From positions 1-5,899 of the forward strand of contig JAFGPH010000552.1 of assembly GCA_016926135.1 (NCBI GenBank): DNA of 5,899 nucleotides, read 5' to 3'. The notes beneath the pieces are model-generated. The model was not told the origin of the DNA, ran no database searches, and was given only the letters and a program-made list of their open reading frames with translations. Position 1 is the stretch's first letter; every line of letters begins with the position of its first letter. This stretch comes from Deltaproteobacteria bacterium (GTDB lineage Bacteria; Desulfobacterota; DSM-4660; Desulfatiglandales; HGW-15). Positions 5,450 to 5,899 of this stretch are shown here, in pieces. The translations under genes and the position numbers were made by a program.

Positions 5450-5899
5450 AAAGTAGGCCGCCTTAATCTCCGGGTTGTCCATCAACTCCGCCCCGGTTCC
5501 GCTGAGGGTGAGCATCCCGTTTTCGATCACGTATCCCCGGTGGATCATGGGAAGCACCGGCCTGGCAAACTGCTCGCTCATCAGCACCGTGATCCCCGAC
5601 TCCCTCTTGAAATTGGAGATGGCATCCACCAGCGTCTTCTGCATCATGGGGCTGAGACCCAGGAGAGGTTCGTCCAGGAGGAGCAGGGTCGGTTTGACCA
5701 CCAGGGTCATGCCGATGGCCAGCATCTGCTGTTCTCCCCCGCTCAGGAAGCCGGCCTTCCGGGACTTGAGGTGCATCAGGGCCGGAAAGAGCGTGAACAC
5801 ATAGTCCATCACCTCCTTCACCTCGGAGCGCTTTCTGAGGTACCCCGCGATCCGGAGGTTTTCCACCACGCTGCTCTCCGGGAAAATGGGGTGTCGCTC
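5441..5899 (-). CDS. livF: LivF-like ABC transporter ATP-binding protein, 5'-truncated by the window edge
   Basis: C-terminal roughly 152 residues of an ABC ATPase of the branched-chain amino acid (LivF) type, which drives uptake through LivHM permeases with a LivK-type binding protein. The frame is open to the window edge (E-R-H-P-I-F-P before the '...VVENLRIAG' block), so the N-terminus with the Walker A loop is outside. Visible parts are the signature LSGGEQQMLAIG, Walker B LLLLDEP with its catalytic Glu, the D-loop region LLGLSP, and 'MSEQFARPVLPMIHRGYVIENG', which matches the LivF block usually written VEQNA. It ends in AYFGI, a typical LivF-style tail. In many Desulfobacterota such transporters sit with acyl-CoA synthetases, so the cargo may be an organic acid or aromatic compound rather than an amino acid (inference). 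The stop lies in a stem-loop. Confidence 0.9.
   Translation of the reverse strand, partial: ERHPIFPESSVVENLRIAGYLRKRSEVKEVMDYVFTLFPALMHLKSRKAGFLSGGEQQMLAIGMTLVVKPTLLLLDEPLLGLSPMMQKTLVDAISNFKRESGITVLMSEQFARPVLPMIHRGYVIENGMLTLSGTGAELMDNPEIKAAYFGI

Overview
The window looks like a piece of a Gram-negative chromosome with moderately high GC. It is most likely from an uncultured Desulfobacterota ('deltaproteobacterial') or similar anaerobe. This rests on the pairing of a branched-chain-amino-acid-type ABC ATPase with an acyl-CoA synthetase, and on an integron integrase next to toxin-antitoxin genes. The taxonomic guess is inference.

Left end (about 1-967): a 5'-truncated integron-type tyrosine recombinase (IntI), read on the plus strand, with all catalytic residues and the IntI-specific insertion present. 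Middle (about 978-3340): three diverged copies of a direct repeat (R1, R2, R3), alignable without gaps over a core of about 115-130 bp. They divide the region into two cassette-like units of about 1.2 and 1.0 kb, and each unit carries one complete toxin-antitoxin pair. Unit 1 has a TumE-family pair on the plus strand behind a near-consensus promoter. Unit 2 has a VapBC pair on the minus strand behind its own near-consensus promoter. R1 starts about 10 bp after the integrase stop codon. The layout resembles a small chromosomal integron array stabilised by toxin-antitoxin cassettes, but I could not find classical attC core sites (RYYYAAC / GTTRRRY) in the repeats, so the cassette interpretation is a hypothesis.

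Right end (about 3475-5899): ordinary chromosomal metabolism on the minus strand. The 3' part of a LivF-like ABC transporter ATPase is followed after a 39-bp gap by an AMP-forming acyl-CoA synthetase, probably in one operon. The junction holds a perfect 8-bp stem-loop across the livF stop codon and six tandem 7-bp repeats that run into the proposed synthetase start. A possible small ORF of unknown function follows the synthetase.

The most interesting items are the repeat-bounded toxin-antitoxin units beside an integron integrase that reads towards them, a shared 24-codon frame and TAA stop in all three repeats, and the heptamer repeat block at the livF/synthetase junction.
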